Counted from the first letter of the stretch, positions 8,626 through 16,493 are shown. The stretch: 41,524 bases of DNA from Hyphomicrobiales bacterium (GCA_027484605.1 JAIXSR010000024.1:1-41524); one strand, 5' to 3'. The notes: generated by a model not told the origin, from the sequence alone. Translations and numbers: made by a program.

Positions 8626-8799
8626 TTACTTGGTGTTGGTCTTCAGCGTGTTGCCGATGTTGGTGAAGGCGGTCTTCAGGTCGCCGCCGAACGTGCCGAG
8701 GGCGGTGATGATCGCAGCGGCCATCAGGGCGGCGATGAGGCTGTACTCGATCGCGGTGGCGCCGGACTCATCCTTCACGAAACGATTGAAAATCGACAT
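8626..8799 (-). CDS. flp: Flp-type IVb pilin, copy 2
   Basis: A 57-aa Flp prepilin read directly from the sequence; it is short enough to be missed by length filters. Start ATG 8797-8799 (ATGTCGATTTTCAATCG) with GGAG upstream, stop TAA 8626-8628. The leader MSIFNRFVKDESG precedes ATAIEYSLIAAL, so the processing site and Glu5 are intact. The protein is identical to copy 3, while its promoter and leader match copy 1. It is therefore a mosaic, probably produced by duplication and gene conversion. Expected role is a pilus subunit of the Tad system. Confidence 0.93.
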   Translation of the reverse strand: MSIFNRFVKDESGATAIEYSLIAALMAAAIITALGTFGGDLKTAFTNIGNTLKTNTK

Positions 8800-8825
8800 T
8801 GTCTTGCTCCATTTTTGTTTGACGC

Positions 8826-8845
8826 CCCTTCTGCCTCGCAGAGGG
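8826..8845 (-). promoter_or_regulatory. Leader hairpin of flp2, covarying with flp1
   Basis: Arms CCC-TCTGC and GCAGA-(A)-GGG around a GAG loop, 26 nt before the start codon. Compared with flp1, the first inner pair changes from G-C to T-A and the fifth from T-A to C-G; both changes keep pairing. The bulge position and the CCC/GGG base are the same. Confidence 0.6.
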
Positions 8846-8869
8846 TGTCTTCCGCTCCAAGGAAGATGC

Positions 8870-8898
8870 GGTATTTCTAACCGTCAAATTCTCCGAAA
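8870..8898 (-). promoter_or_regulatory. Candidate flp2 promoter
   Basis: TTTCGG (8893-8898), 17 nt, AATACC (8870-8875) on the minus strand, aligned base for base with the flp1 promoter candidate. The -10 is poor, so confidence is low. Confidence 0.35.
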
Positions 8899-8967
8899 TT
8901 CTTAATTGCTTCGAAGAAAGACGTCCCGATGGCTGTCTCTTGCCAAAAGGGTTTCCCCTTTCTGAAG

Positions 8968-9001
8968 AAAAAGCTGGATTCTCGCATGAAGAGAATCCAG
9001 C
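8968..9001 (-). terminator. Second terminator downstream of flp3
   Basis: Perfect 11-bp stem GCTGGATTCTC / GAGAATCCAGC (8973-8983 and 8991-9001) with a 7-nt loop, followed on the minus strand by a T-run (8972-8968). It lies behind the 9026-9053 terminator, giving tandem stops after flp3. Confidence 0.82.
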
Positions 9002-9025
9002 CTTGTGCAGGCCGTACATGAAAAC

Positions 9026-9053
9026 GAAAAAGGCAGGGCCAAGCCCTGCCTTT
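9026..9053 (-). terminator. First terminator of flp3
   Basis: Perfect 11-bp stem AAAGGCAGGGC / GCCCTGCCTTT, 3-nt loop and a T-run on the minus strand, 25 nt after the flp3 stop. Stem identical to the flp2 terminator. Confidence 0.92.
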
Positions 9054-9077
9054 CGAAACCGGTTGAACCGGAAGACC

Positions 9078-9251
9078 TTACTTGGTGTTGGTCTTCAGCG
9101 TGTTGCCGATGTTGGTGAAGGCGGTCTTCAGGTCGCCGCCGAAAGTGCCGAGGGCGGTGATGATCGCGGCGGCCATCAGGGCGGCGATGAGGCTGTACTC
9201 GATCGCGGTGGCGCCGGACTCGTCCTTCACGAAACGGTTGAAAATCGACAT
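9078..9251 (-). CDS. flp: Flp-type IVb pilin, copy 3
   Basis: A 57-aa Flp prepilin with the same sequence as copy 2 (leader MSIFNRFVKDESG, mature start ATAIEYSLIAAL). The start is ATG 9249-9251 behind AAGGAG at a good distance; the longer frame to 9329 lacks a ribosome site and would bury the prepilin leader. Its upstream region is unrelated to that of copies 1 and 2, so it is probably expressed differently. It ends at two successive intrinsic terminators. Confidence 0.95.
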   Translation of the reverse strand: MSIFNRFVKDESGATAIEYSLIAALMAAAIITALGTFGGDLKTAFTNIGNTLKTNTK

Positions 9252-9775
9252 GGTGTGCTCCTTACTCTGTTGCTCCAGGTCTCTGATCGCCTGCTCTTTC
9301 CGAACCAGTGCGTCTGAACCGAGGCCCAATCTAGCGATCGATTCTTTCGTCTGGGTTAACTCGTCTCTAGATTTCGATCTGTAATCGTGACCGCCTCTGA
9401 TATAATTAAAAATCTTAAAATCAAGCGAATACTCAATACCGACTCCCCAATAGGTTGGTTAATTCGAGATAAAAGAATTTCAATACTTAAGGTTTGAGGC
9501 GGAACAATTTTCTTCATTTGGCAATTTGTGCGGCTTATCGGGATGAATAGGCTTGATTCTATTCTCCGGGGTCGGTCCGGTTCTTCGCAGCGGCCCGGGC
9601 GCGCTGCCCTCAGCCGTGATGCAATGCGGGGTTCCGGGCCGAAAGAATTCTGTCGAATTTGATCGAAGGCCTGTCCGGCATGCCGGTGACGGGCAGGAAT
9701 TTACCGAACATTCACCCTGTTGCGGCAGGATGACCAGACGATCGGCGGGAGGTTTGTCCGCGCCGACCTTGCGGG
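9252..9775. other. Divergent intergenic region between flp3 and the CpaC-N-like gene
   Basis: 524 bp without a credible gene. The part from about 9360 to 9520 is AT-rich and probably holds the flp3 promoter and regulator sites. It includes TTAACC at 9354-9359 on the complementary strand, preceded 7 nt away by CTAG, which is a degenerate CtrA-like box. The part from 9560 to 9775 is GC-rich and precedes the plus-strand gene. The open frames here have atypical composition, no ribosome sites and no recognisable domain. Confidence 0.55.
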
Positions 9776-10297
9776 ATGACAATGATGTTCGGTGTGGTTC
9801 GTTCGTTGCGTAGACCGGTGCAGGCCCTGGCTGTGCTGATGCCGTTGCTTGTTCCGGGCTGGACGGGCAGCGCGCTGGCTCAGGCGGAGCAGCCCGCCGT
9901 CGAGACGATCAGCGTCATGATGGATCAGGCCAAGCTGGTGAAGTTGCCCGGTGGCGCCGATACGATCGTCATCGGCAATCCGGCGATTGCGGATGTCACG
10001 GTCCAGAAGAACGGTGTTCTCGTGCTCACGGGCCGTTCTGCCGGACGCACCAATTTCATCGCGCTCAATGCTGCGGGCAGCATCATTTCCGAATCCATGG
10101 TCACCGTGACCATTCCGATGGCGGGGCGCGTGCTGGTGCAGCGCGGGCTCGAGCCGACCAGCTATGATTGTGCACCGCTCTGCCTGCCGAGCGTCACGCT
10201 GGGCGACGAGGACAAGCATTTCAGCCGGTCGCTCGACCAGGCGCAGCGCCGGGACAGCCGGGCCAACCAGTCCGCGACGGCGCCGGGCCGGCGTTGA
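9776..10297 (+). CDS. Stand-alone pilus assembly N-terminal domain protein (CpaC/RcpA N-domain-like)
   Basis: A 173-aa exported protein with a signal peptide (cleavage near ALAQA, residue about 35). After it comes the roughly 75-aa N-terminal domain found in Tad secretins (ETISVMMDQAKLVKLPGGADTIVIGNPAIADVTV...GVLVLTGRSAGRTNFIALN). The secretin domain itself is missing. Two Cys sit near the end of the fold (YDCAPLCLP) and could form a disulphide. The tail is polar and disordered. The start is taken as ATG 9776; ATG 9782 is also possible. It lies in the pilin island, so a periplasmic accessory role in Tad pilus assembly is inferred. Confidence 0.8.
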   Translation: MTMMFGVVRSLRRPVQALAVLMPLLVPGWTGSALAQAEQPAVETISVMMDQAKLVKLPGGADTIVIGNPAIADVTVQKNGVLVLTGRSAGRTNFIALNAAGSIISESMVTVTIPMAGRVLVQRGLEPTSYDCAPLCLPSVTLGDEDKHFSRSLDQAQRRDSRANQSATAPGRR

Positions 10298-10374
10298 GGC
10301 GTCCAGGTGATCTACGGAATCGCGCGCGACGCGCCCGTGCGAGGGGAAGGCCGGTTGCGGGCGCCCGCCAAGGG

Positions 10375-10389
10375 TTAACCGAACCCTAA
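10375..10389. promoter_or_regulatory. Degenerate CtrA-like box upstream of the TadE gene
   Basis: TTAA, 7 nt, CTAA on the plus strand; on the complement TTAG, 7 nt, TTAACC. One mismatch from the CtrA consensus TTAA-N7-TTAAC. It lies about 120 bp upstream of the TadE-like gene. Tad pilus genes are CtrA targets in Caulobacter, but this site is only suggestive. Confidence 0.35.
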
Positions 10390-10506
10390 GGCCCCTGGTC
10401 GAATTTGCGGAAAAAGTCGAAACAGAACAGCAATTTCTCTTGTGTATACCGGAAGCAGGATGATCCGGGCCCCAGGGTTCCGGCAGACCAGTTTCGGGAG
10501 TTGCGC

Positions 10507-11082
10507 ATGTCCGTTTCCAAGGCCGATCGAGCGGAACCGTCGGGTTCGCTGCTGAGCCGCCTCCTGCGGCGCTTCCGGCGGGATCGCCGCGGGGCGACTG
10601 CCGTCGAATTCGCGATGATCGCGCCGATGTTCTTTGGCTCGCTCTTCGCCATCATGGAGACCGGGACGCTCTATCTCCGCGTCACCGCACTCGAAACCGG
10701 GGTCGAGGAAGCCAAGCGCGTGACCCTGACCGGCCAGGTCGCCAATGCGGGAGGCGGGCCGGCCCAGCTCGACAAGTTCAAGGTCGCTTTCTGCGAAAAG
10801 ATCAGCTGGCTGATCAGCTGCGACGAAGTGAAATTCGACGTGCGCGCCTTCACCGTCTTCGGTGATGCAGCGATGCCGAACCCGATCAAGAACGGCGTAT
10901 TCGACCCGTCCAACCTGAAATTCGAGCCGGGCAAGCCCTGCCAGATCGTGGTCATCCGCGCCTATTACGAGGTGTCGTCGATCACGGCGATGATCCGGAA
11001 TGATGTTTCGCAATTGTCGAACGGCAAGGTTCTCCTCGTGGGATCGGCCGCCTTCAAGAACGAACCCTACGGCGCGTGCTGA
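10507..11082 (+). CDS. TadE-like pseudopilin
   Basis: A 191-aa minor pseudopilin of the Tad system. The basic N-terminus RRFRRDRRG is followed by the processing site and helix ATAVEFAMIAPMFFGSLFAIMETG, with Glu5-Phe6 as in TadE/TadF. The remainder is a periplasmic domain with four Cys. Start ATG 10507 with GGGAG upstream; the frame is open further upstream, but that extension lacks pilin features. It is followed after 12 nt by a second pseudopilin gene, so the two are co-transcribed. Confidence 0.9.
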   Translation: MSVSKADRAEPSGSLLSRLLRRFRRDRRGATAVEFAMIAPMFFGSLFAIMETGTLYLRVTALETGVEEAKRVTLTGQVANAGGGPAQLDKFKVAFCEKISWLISCDEVKFDVRAFTVFGDAAMPNPIKNGVFDPSNLKFEPGKPCQIVVIRAYYEVSSITAMIRNDVSQLSNGKVLLVGSAAFKNEPYGAC

Positions 11083-11094
11083 GGAGTGACGAGA

Positions 11095-11769
11095 ATGACC
11101 CTGTCCCTGGTTCGCCGCAGCCGCCTGCTCGCCCGTCATTCCCGCCTGCGCAGCCGCGCGCTGCTGCGCCGGTTCCGCCTCTCCGAAAGCGGGGTGGCCG
11201 CCGTCGAGTTCGCCCTCATGATTCCGGTCATGATCACGGTCTGGGTCGGCATGGTCGTCTCGACCGACGCGCTCAATGCCGAGAAGAAGGTGACCCTCCT
11301 GGCCCGCACCCTCGCGGACATGACCACGCAGATGGTGGCTGTCAGCCAGGCCGACATGGACAGCATCTTCAAGGCGACCGAGTCGGTCATCTGGCCGCAT
11401 CCCTCGACCGGCCTCGGCATGCGTGTCGTCGCCATCGACATTGACGGTGCCGGCAAGGCCTTCGTCGACTGGTCGGTTGTCCCGACCGACAGCTCGATCA
11501 AGGGCTCCTACACGACCATCGCGCGCTGCACCGAGTTCAAGACCCTTCCGACCGGGCTCAAGATCCCGCGGACCTATATCGTGCTGGGCGAGGTCGAGAT
11601 GAACTACTCCGCCTCGGTGGCGACGCAGATCGTCAACGAGCTGTTCGGCGGCGCCTTTTCGGGCGGCAAGGTGAAGATGGGCGACCATCTCTACATGCGC
11701 CCGCGCCAGGCCAACAAGGTGCAGTTCAACCCGCCGCCGGCCGGGAATTGCCCGGGCTATACGAGCTGA
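11095..11769 (+). CDS. TadE/TadG-like pseudopilin
   Basis: A 224-aa membrane-anchored pseudopilin. After an Arg-rich N-terminus the motif SESG/VAAVEFALMIPVMITVWVGMVV marks the prepilin-type processing site and N-terminal helix. The rest is extracytoplasmic and ends in a Pro-rich stretch with a Cys. The start is ATG 11095, 8 nt behind GAGGAG; an upstream GTG (11086) would add three residues. It forms an operon with the TadE-like gene upstream. Because the von Willebrand domain of full-length TadG is absent, TadE-like is the safer family name. Confidence 0.87.
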   Translation: MTLSLVRRSRLLARHSRLRSRALLRRFRLSESGVAAVEFALMIPVMITVWVGMVVSTDALNAEKKVTLLARTLADMTTQMVAVSQADMDSIFKATESVIWPHPSTGLGMRVVAIDIDGAGKAFVDWSVVPTDSSIKGSYTTIARCTEFKTLPTGLKIPRTYIVLGEVEMNYSASVATQIVNELFGGAFSGGKVKMGDHLYMRPRQANKVQFNPPPAGNCPGYTS

Positions 11770-11848
11770 CCGACCGCCCGACTTGACGGCATGGCCGCGG
11801 CCCGGCACACCGGGTCGCCGCCTTCCATCCCCGCAGATCGGAGCCCCC

Positions 11849-12847
11849 ATGACCGCCAGCCCGCCGATGCAGCTCGTGCTGCCCCCGGAGGACAGGGCGA
11901 AACGGCTCGATCGCTGCCTGGCGGATCATTTCCCGGATTTCTCGCGCGTGCGCCTGCAGGGCCTGATTGCCGATGGCCAGGTCCAGATCGACGGTGTCGT
12001 CGAGACTAGTGCCGCCCGCAAGCTGCGCGGCGGCGAGGCGGTCACGCTCCGGTTGCCGGCCCCGGAACCGGCGGGGCCAGGCCCGGAAACGCTGCCGCTC
12101 GAGATCCTGCACGAGGATGCCGACCTGATCGTCGTCAACAAGGCGGCGGGCATGGTCGTGCATCCCTCGAACGGCCATGAGGGCGGCACGCTGGTCAATG
12201 CCCTGCTCGCCCATTGCGGCGACAGCCTCTCCGGCATCAATGGCGTGCTGCGGCCGGGCATCGTCCACCGGCTCGACAAGGATACATCCGGCATTCTCGT
12301 CGTGGCCAAGCATGACCGGGCGCATCGCCATCTCGCCGCGCAATTTGCCGATCACGGCCGGACCGGCGCCCTCGAACGGCGCTACCAGGCGCTGGTCTGG
12401 GGCCGGCTGCCGCGCCAGAGCGGCACGATCGAGGCCGGGATCGCCCGGTCGACGGCCAATCGCGAGCGGATGGTCGTCTCCCAGGCGGAGCGCGCCCGCT
12501 TCGCCATCACCCATTATGCAGTCAGCGAGACCTATCCCCCCGGGGAGGGGGCGCTGGCGAGCCTGATCCGGTGCACCCTGGAGACCGGGCGTACCCACCA
12601 GATCCGTGTGCATCTGGCCCATATCGGCCATCCCCTGCTGGGCGATTCGCTTTATGGCAGCGGGTTCCGCACCCGCATAGGCCGCCTGCCCGACGAGGCC
12701 CAGCTGGCCCTCGCCGCGCTCGACCGGCAGGCCCTCCATGCCGAATGGCTGGCCTTCGAGCACCCGCGCACGCGCGAGGTCATGACCTTCGAGGCTGCTC
12801 CGCCGGCGGATTTCGAATGCTTGAGGGCAGCGCTCGCCAAACTGTGA
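11849..12847 (+). CDS. RluA-family 23S rRNA pseudouridine synthase (RluD-like)
   Basis: A 332-aa enzyme that isomerises uridine to pseudouridine in rRNA. An S4 RNA-binding domain occupies about residues 15-75 (KRLDRCLADHFPDFSRVRLQ), and the catalytic domain follows from about 82. The signature GIVHRLDKDTSG (137-148) contains the catalytic D143. RTHQIRVHLAHIGHPLLGD is also typical. Start ATG 11849 with GGAG upstream. In alphaproteobacteria this gene commonly precedes rpoH, as here (113-nt gap). RluD-like specificity for helix 69 of 23S rRNA is likely by domain layout but not proven. Confidence 0.92.
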   Translation: MTASPPMQLVLPPEDRAKRLDRCLADHFPDFSRVRLQGLIADGQVQIDGVVETSAARKLRGGEAVTLRLPAPEPAGPGPETLPLEILHEDADLIVVNKAAGMVVHPSNGHEGGTLVNALLAHCGDSLSGINGVLRPGIVHRLDKDTSGILVVAKHDRAHRHLAAQFADHGRTGALERRYQALVWGRLPRQSGTIEAGIARSTANRERMVVSQAERARFAITHYAVSETYPPGEGALASLIRCTLETGRTHQIRVHLAHIGHPLLGDSLYGSGFRTRIGRLPDEAQLALAALDRQALHAEWLAFEHPRTREVMTFEAAPPADFECLRAALAKL

Positions 12848-12897
12848 TGATTGCCGCTTTTTCGCCATGGATTCGATGTGGTATAAGCGCCAACAGC

Positions 12898-12947
12898 GTC
12901 GATGGGTGTTTCACCGCGACGGACGAGCCTGCCGCGTTCGGGGGCTC
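12898..12947 (+). promoter_or_regulatory. Structured rpoH leader
   Basis: Two adjacent hairpins lie upstream of rpoH: GTCG..GGTG / CACC..CGAC (12898-12920) and GAGCC..CCG / CGG..GGCTC (12925-12947). The second ends 3 nt before the strong AAAGGAGG ribosome site. A TATAAG at 12882-12887 is a possible -10, but no good -35 is visible. Whether this leader acts as a thermosensor is speculation. Confidence 0.4.
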
Positions 12948-12960
12948 AAAGGAGGTTAGG

Positions 12961-13842
12961 ATGTCAACTGCCACGATGCCCATGCTGTCGGGCGAGGGGG
13001 GACTTTCCAGGTACCTGGCGGAGATTCGCCGGTTTCCGGTTCTTGCCCCCGACGAAGAATTCATGCTCGCCAAGCGCTACCAGCAATACGAGGATCCGCA
13101 GGCGGCCCACCGTCTTGTCACGTCGCATCTGCGCCTCGTGGCCAAGATCGCGATGGGCTATCGCGGCTACGGCCTGCCGGTGGGCGATGTCGTCTCCGAA
13201 GGCAATATCGGCCTGATGCAGGCTGTGAAGCGCTTCGATCCCGACAAGGGCTTCCGCCTTGCCACCTATGCGATCTGGTGGATCAAGGCCTCGATCCAGG
13301 AATACATCCTGCGGTCGTGGAGCCTCGTCAAGATGGGCACCACCGCCAACCAGAAGAAGCTTTTCTTCAACCTGCGCAAGGCGAAGGGCAAGATCTCCGC
13401 ACTCGAGGAGGGCGATCTTCGCCCCGAACAGGTCAAGGCGATCGCCACCAAGCTCGGTGTCGAGGAGCACGAGGTTGTCGAGATGAACCGCCGTCTGGGC
13501 GGTGATTCCTCGCTCAACGTGATGATGCGCGACGACGGCACCGCCGAATGGCAGGACATGCTCGTCGACGATACGGACAATCAGGAAGCGATCCTGACCC
13601 GGACCGAAGAGGCGGCCAACCGCCATGAGGCCCTGGGCAAGGCGCTGGCCCTGCTCAACCCGCGCGAGCGGCGGATCTTCGAGGCCCGCCGCCTGGCGGA
13701 AGACCCGCTGACGCTGGAAGAGCTGTCCGAGGAATTCGGCGTCTCGCGCGAGCGGGTCCGCCAGATCGAGGCGCGCGCCTTCGAGAAGGTGCAGGGGGCG
13801 GTCCGCCGCAACCTCGCCGAGATCGAGTCGCAGGCGGCCTGA
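12961..13842 (+). CDS. rpoH: Heat-shock sigma factor RpoH (sigma32)
   Basis: A 293-aa sigma-70 family factor directing RNA polymerase to heat-shock promoters such as that of groESL. Regions 2 (about 50-122, including GDVVSEGNIGLMQAVKRF and TYAIWWIKASIQEYILRSW), 3 and 4 are intact. The RpoH box QKKLFFNLRKAKG at 131-143 distinguishes it from other sigma factors. The region 4 helix-turn-helix near the C-terminus reads LEELSEEFGVSRERVRQIE. Start ATG 12961 directly behind AAAGGAGGT. It is followed by a strong terminator. Many Hyphomicrobiales have two rpoH genes; which paralogue this is cannot be decided here. Confidence 0.96.
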   Translation: MSTATMPMLSGEGGLSRYLAEIRRFPVLAPDEEFMLAKRYQQYEDPQAAHRLVTSHLRLVAKIAMGYRGYGLPVGDVVSEGNIGLMQAVKRFDPDKGFRLATYAIWWIKASIQEYILRSWSLVKMGTTANQKKLFFNLRKAKGKISALEEGDLRPEQVKAIATKLGVEEHEVVEMNRRLGGDSSLNVMMRDDGTAEWQDMLVDDTDNQEAILTRTEEAANRHEALGKALALLNPRERRIFEARRLAEDPLTLEELSEEFGVSRERVRQIEARAFEKVQGAVRRNLAEIESQAA

Positions 13843-13862
13843 CGCCGGCGAGACGCACTATG

Positions 13863-13890
13863 AAAGGGCGCCGGAAGGCGCCCTTTTTTT
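13863..13890 (+). terminator. rpoH terminator
   Basis: Perfect 10-bp stem AAAGGGCGCC / GGCGCCCTTT with a GGAA loop, followed by a run of T to 13890. It lies 20 nt after the rpoH stop and may also serve the convergent gene. Confidence 0.95.
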
Positions 13891-13912
13891 GTCCGGATGG
13901 CGCCGGGGGGCC

Positions 13913-15088
13913 TTACTGCCGCCAGTCCCGCAAGGCATCGGCGATGGCCTTCTCGCCGCCCGGCGATTTCTCGACAAGGACCGCCCCGCGACGGCCATTC
14001 TCGAGGCGGAACTCGAACACCATCCATTTCTGCGTGCGCAGCAAGGAGAGGTTGCGGCTGACCGCGGCCTCGGCCTTGTCGAGGCCGATCATGAAGACAT
14101 TGGCCTGGATCGGCACGACGATGCCGGCCAGCACGCCACCGACCTGATCCTCCCGCTCGCGCCATTCCACCGCGCTCATCTCGAACACGTTGCCGAGGCC
14201 GTTGCGGCCGTCGAAGATCACCATCACCGTATGCGAGGCATTCAGCGCGGCGTCGGTGTTGCGGGCGATGGAAAAGTCGATCGAGAGGGTCGAGCCGGCG
14301 AACTCGATCAGCGCGCGCAGGCTCTTCTGGCCGCCGATGGCATTGTCCGGCAGATAGGACCAGGCCACCCGTCCCTCGAACTGGTTGGGCAAGCCCGGGG
14401 CCGGTTCCAGCACCATGAAGGCCCGGCCGGCGGCCGGGGCCGCGACAACGCCGTTGGCCGCCGGCGGCGTGGCGGGCGGGCTTGCCACCTGTCCTTGTGC
14501 CGGCTGGGCTGGGCCAGGCGTCGGTGCCGGGGCCGGCGGGGTCTGCGCGGGGGCCGGCTGGCTTTCCGCGCCGGCGAGGCGGCCCTCGGTCTTGGCAGGG
14601 TCGGAGCCGGTTTCCGCCGGCGCGGTGACGACCGGCGGGCCGGCAGGCATAACCGGCTTGCTGTTCCGCGTCAGGGCCAGGAGGCCCATGGCCAGCATCG
14701 CGACGATGCCGATGCCGACAAAGACCGAGAGCTTCTTCCGGGCCGGGCGGGGGGCCTGATCGCGGTTCGGCAAGCGCGGCCGCAGGACCGGCTCGATGAC
14801 CGGATCGGCCGGCGGTGGCGTGGCCGGCTCGTCCTCGGGAACCGGCAGTGGCGCTTCGGGTTCATGCGGCGCGGGCGGAGCGGCGTGTTCGGCCTCGATC
14901 CGGGTGATCACCGCCTCGAGCGTCTCGAGCTGGGCGCTGATCTCCGCCTCGGGGAGAGGCGGATCGAAACCCTGCAACTGGCGCTGGAGCGCATCCCGTG
15001 CCCGACCGTAGATCGAGGCGCGGGCCGCCGCATCCGGCTGACCCAGGCTCGCGATCGCGCGGTTGAGGAGGGAATAGTAGTCCACCAT
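13913..15088 (-). CDS. Conserved hypothetical membrane-anchored protein next to purA
   Basis: A 391-aa protein with no domain I can name. Its layout is: a cytoplasmic N-terminal domain of about 70 residues (MVDYYSLLNRAIASLGQPDAAARASIYGRARDALQRQL...), a Pro/Glu-rich linker (70-115), one transmembrane helix at about 120-140, a long Pro/Ala-rich linker (to about 220) and a folded periplasmic domain of about 170 residues. The N-terminal domain resembles a short helical module seen in other alphaproteobacterial membrane proteins. It starts 6 nt after the purA stop, so it is co-transcribed with purA. A functional link to purine synthesis is not implied. Confidence 0.8.
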   Translation of the reverse strand: MVDYYSLLNRAIASLGQPDAAARASIYGRARDALQRQLQGFDPPLPEAEISAQLETLEAVITRIEAEHAAPPAPHEPEAPLPVPEDEPATPPPADPVIEPVLRPRLPNRDQAPRPARKKLSVFVGIGIVAMLAMGLLALTRNSKPVMPAGPPVVTAPAETGSDPAKTEGRLAGAESQPAPAQTPPAPAPTPGPAQPAQGQVASPPATPPAANGVVAAPAAGRAFMVLEPAPGLPNQFEGRVAWSYLPDNAIGGQKSLRALIEFAGSTLSIDFSIARNTDAALNASHTVMVIFDGRNGLGNVFEMSAVEWREREDQVGGVLAGIVVPIQANVFMIGLDKAEAAVSRNLSLLRTQKWMVFEFRLENGRRGAVLVEKSPGGEKAIADALRDWRQ

Positions 15089-15094
15089 GCCGGC

Positions 15095-16387
15095 TCAGGC
15101 CTCGAAGGGGTTCTTGACGAGGATCGTGTCATCCCGCTCCGGGCTGGTCGAGAGCAGGGCGACCGGCGCACCGATCAATTCCTCGATCCGCCGGACATAT
15201 TTGATCGCCTCGGCCGGCAATTGCGCCCAGGACCGGGCACCGGCGGTGGAATCCGCCCAGCCGGGGATGGTCTCGTAGATCGGTTCGAGCCGCTTCTGCG
15301 CCGATTCGCTGGCCGGGAGGAAGTCGATGACCTCGCCATCGAGCCGGTAGCCCGTGCAGACCTTGATCTCCGAGAAGCCGTCGAGAATGTCGAGCTTGGT
15401 CAGGGCGATCCCGTTGATGCCGGAAGTCTTGATCGTCTGGCGGACGAGCACGGCATCGAACCAGCCGCAGCGCCGGGCGCGCCCGGTGACCGTGCCGAAT
15501 TCGCGGCCGCGCTCGCCGATCAGGCGGCCGGTCTCGTCGAACAATTCGGACGGGAAGGGGCCTTCGCCGACGCGGGTCGTATAGGCCTTCACGATGCCGA
15601 GGACATAGCCGATCGCGCCCGGGCCGAGGCCGGAGCCGGTCGAGGCCTGGCCGGCCACCGTGTTGGAGGAGGTGACATAGGGATAGGTGCCGTGGTCGAC
15701 ATCCAGCAGCGCGCCCTGGGCGCCCTCGAACAGGATGCGCTTGCCGTCGCGGCGGGCCTGGTCGAGCGTTTCCCAGGCGCGGTCCATGAAGGGCAGGATG
15801 CGCGGGGCAATCGCGATCAGCAGCGCGAGCAGGGCTGCGGCATCGACTTCCTCGAGGCCCATGCCACGGCGGAGCGCATTGTGATGGGCGAGCAGGCGGT
15901 CGATCTTCGGCGCCAGGGCTTCCGGCTCGGCAAGGTCACGCACGCGGATGGCACGGCGGCCGACCTTGTCCTCGTAGGCCGGGCCGATGCCGCGCTTGGT
16001 CGTGCCGATCTTCGTGCCGGCATTGCCGCTCTCGCGGAAAGCGTCCAGCTCGCGGTGGAGCGGCAGGATCAGCGTGGCATTGTCGGCGATGCGCAATTCG
16101 GCCGGGGTGACCTTCACGCCCTGGCTGCCGAGCCGGTCGATCTCGTCACACAGGGCGGAGGGATCGACCACGACGCCGTTGCCGATGACCGAGAGCTTCC
16201 CGCCGCGCACGATGCCCGAGGGCAGCAGGCTGAGCTTGTAGGTGACGCCATCGATGACCAGCGTATGGCCGGCATTGTGGCCGCCCTGGTAGCGGACAAC
16301 GATATCGGCCTGCTCCGACAGCCAGTCGACGATCTTGCCCTTGCCCTCGTCGCCCCATTGGGCGCCGACTACGACCACATTGGCCAT
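15095..16387 (-). CDS. purA: Adenylosuccinate synthetase
   Basis: A 430-aa cytoplasmic enzyme that makes adenylosuccinate from IMP and aspartate with GTP hydrolysis, the first committed step to AMP. The GTP-binding loop [11 protein letters not shown] (8-18) and the motifs [23 protein letters not shown] and [23 protein letters not shown] are present. The start is ATG 16385-16387 (MANVVVVG), giving the family length; an upstream in-frame extension adds a non-conserved stretch. It forms an operon with the downstream hypothetical membrane protein. Confidence 0.98.
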   Translation of the reverse strand: MANVVVVGAQWGDEGKGKIVDWLSEQADIVVRYQGGHNAGHTLVIDGVTYKLSLLPSGIVRGGKLSVIGNGVVVDPSALCDEIDRLGSQGVKVTPAELRIADNATLILPLHRELDAFRESGNAGTKIGTTKRGIGPAYEDKVGRRAIRVRDLAEPEALAPKIDRLLAHHNALRRGMGLEEVDAAALLALLIAIAPRILPFMDRAWETLDQARRDGKRILFEGAQGALLDVDHGTYPYVTSSNTVAGQASTGSGLGPGAIGYVLGIVKAYTTRVGEGPFPSELFDETGRLIGERGREFGTVTGRARRCGWFDAVLVRQTIKTSGINGIALTKLDILDGFSEIKVCTGYRLDGEVIDFLPASESAQKRLEPIYETIPGWADSTAGARSWAQLPAEAIKYVRRIEELIGAPVALLSTSPERDDTILVKNPFEA

Positions 16388-16438
16388 GTGAAACCATCCC
16401 GGTTCTGGGGTCGCGACCACCATCGCGGAACCCGCCGT

Positions 16439-16493
16439 TAAAGGTTTCCGATAACCAATGCCCTGCCCGGGGTAAAGCCACCCCGGAACCTTT
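16439..16493. repeat. Nested inverted repeat between purA and the DUF4139 gene
   Basis: An inner perfect 7-bp stem CCGGGGT / ACCCCGG (16467-16473 and 16480-16486) is enclosed by an outer stem AAAGGTT / AACCTTT (16439-16445 and 16487-16493). There is no clear T-run. It could weakly terminate the DUF4139 transcript or fold in the purA leader. A minor CCCC-GCTA-GGGG plus T5 overlaps the DUF4139 stop codon at 16531-16547. Confidence 0.45.

Noticed and set aside
8768-9019. 83-aa frame covering the flp2 upstream region
   Set aside because: It runs out of frame through the flp2 leader and start; the conserved leader hairpins and the 57-aa pilin frame explain the sequence.
9480-9813. Small frames in the flp3 / CpaC-N spacer
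   Set aside because: No ribosome site, no hydrophobic or domain pattern, and biased low-complexity composition.
13889-16441. 850-aa open frame antisense to purA and the hypothetical gene
   Set aside because: It is a shadow of purA; the complementary strand encodes unmistakable adenylosuccinate synthetase.
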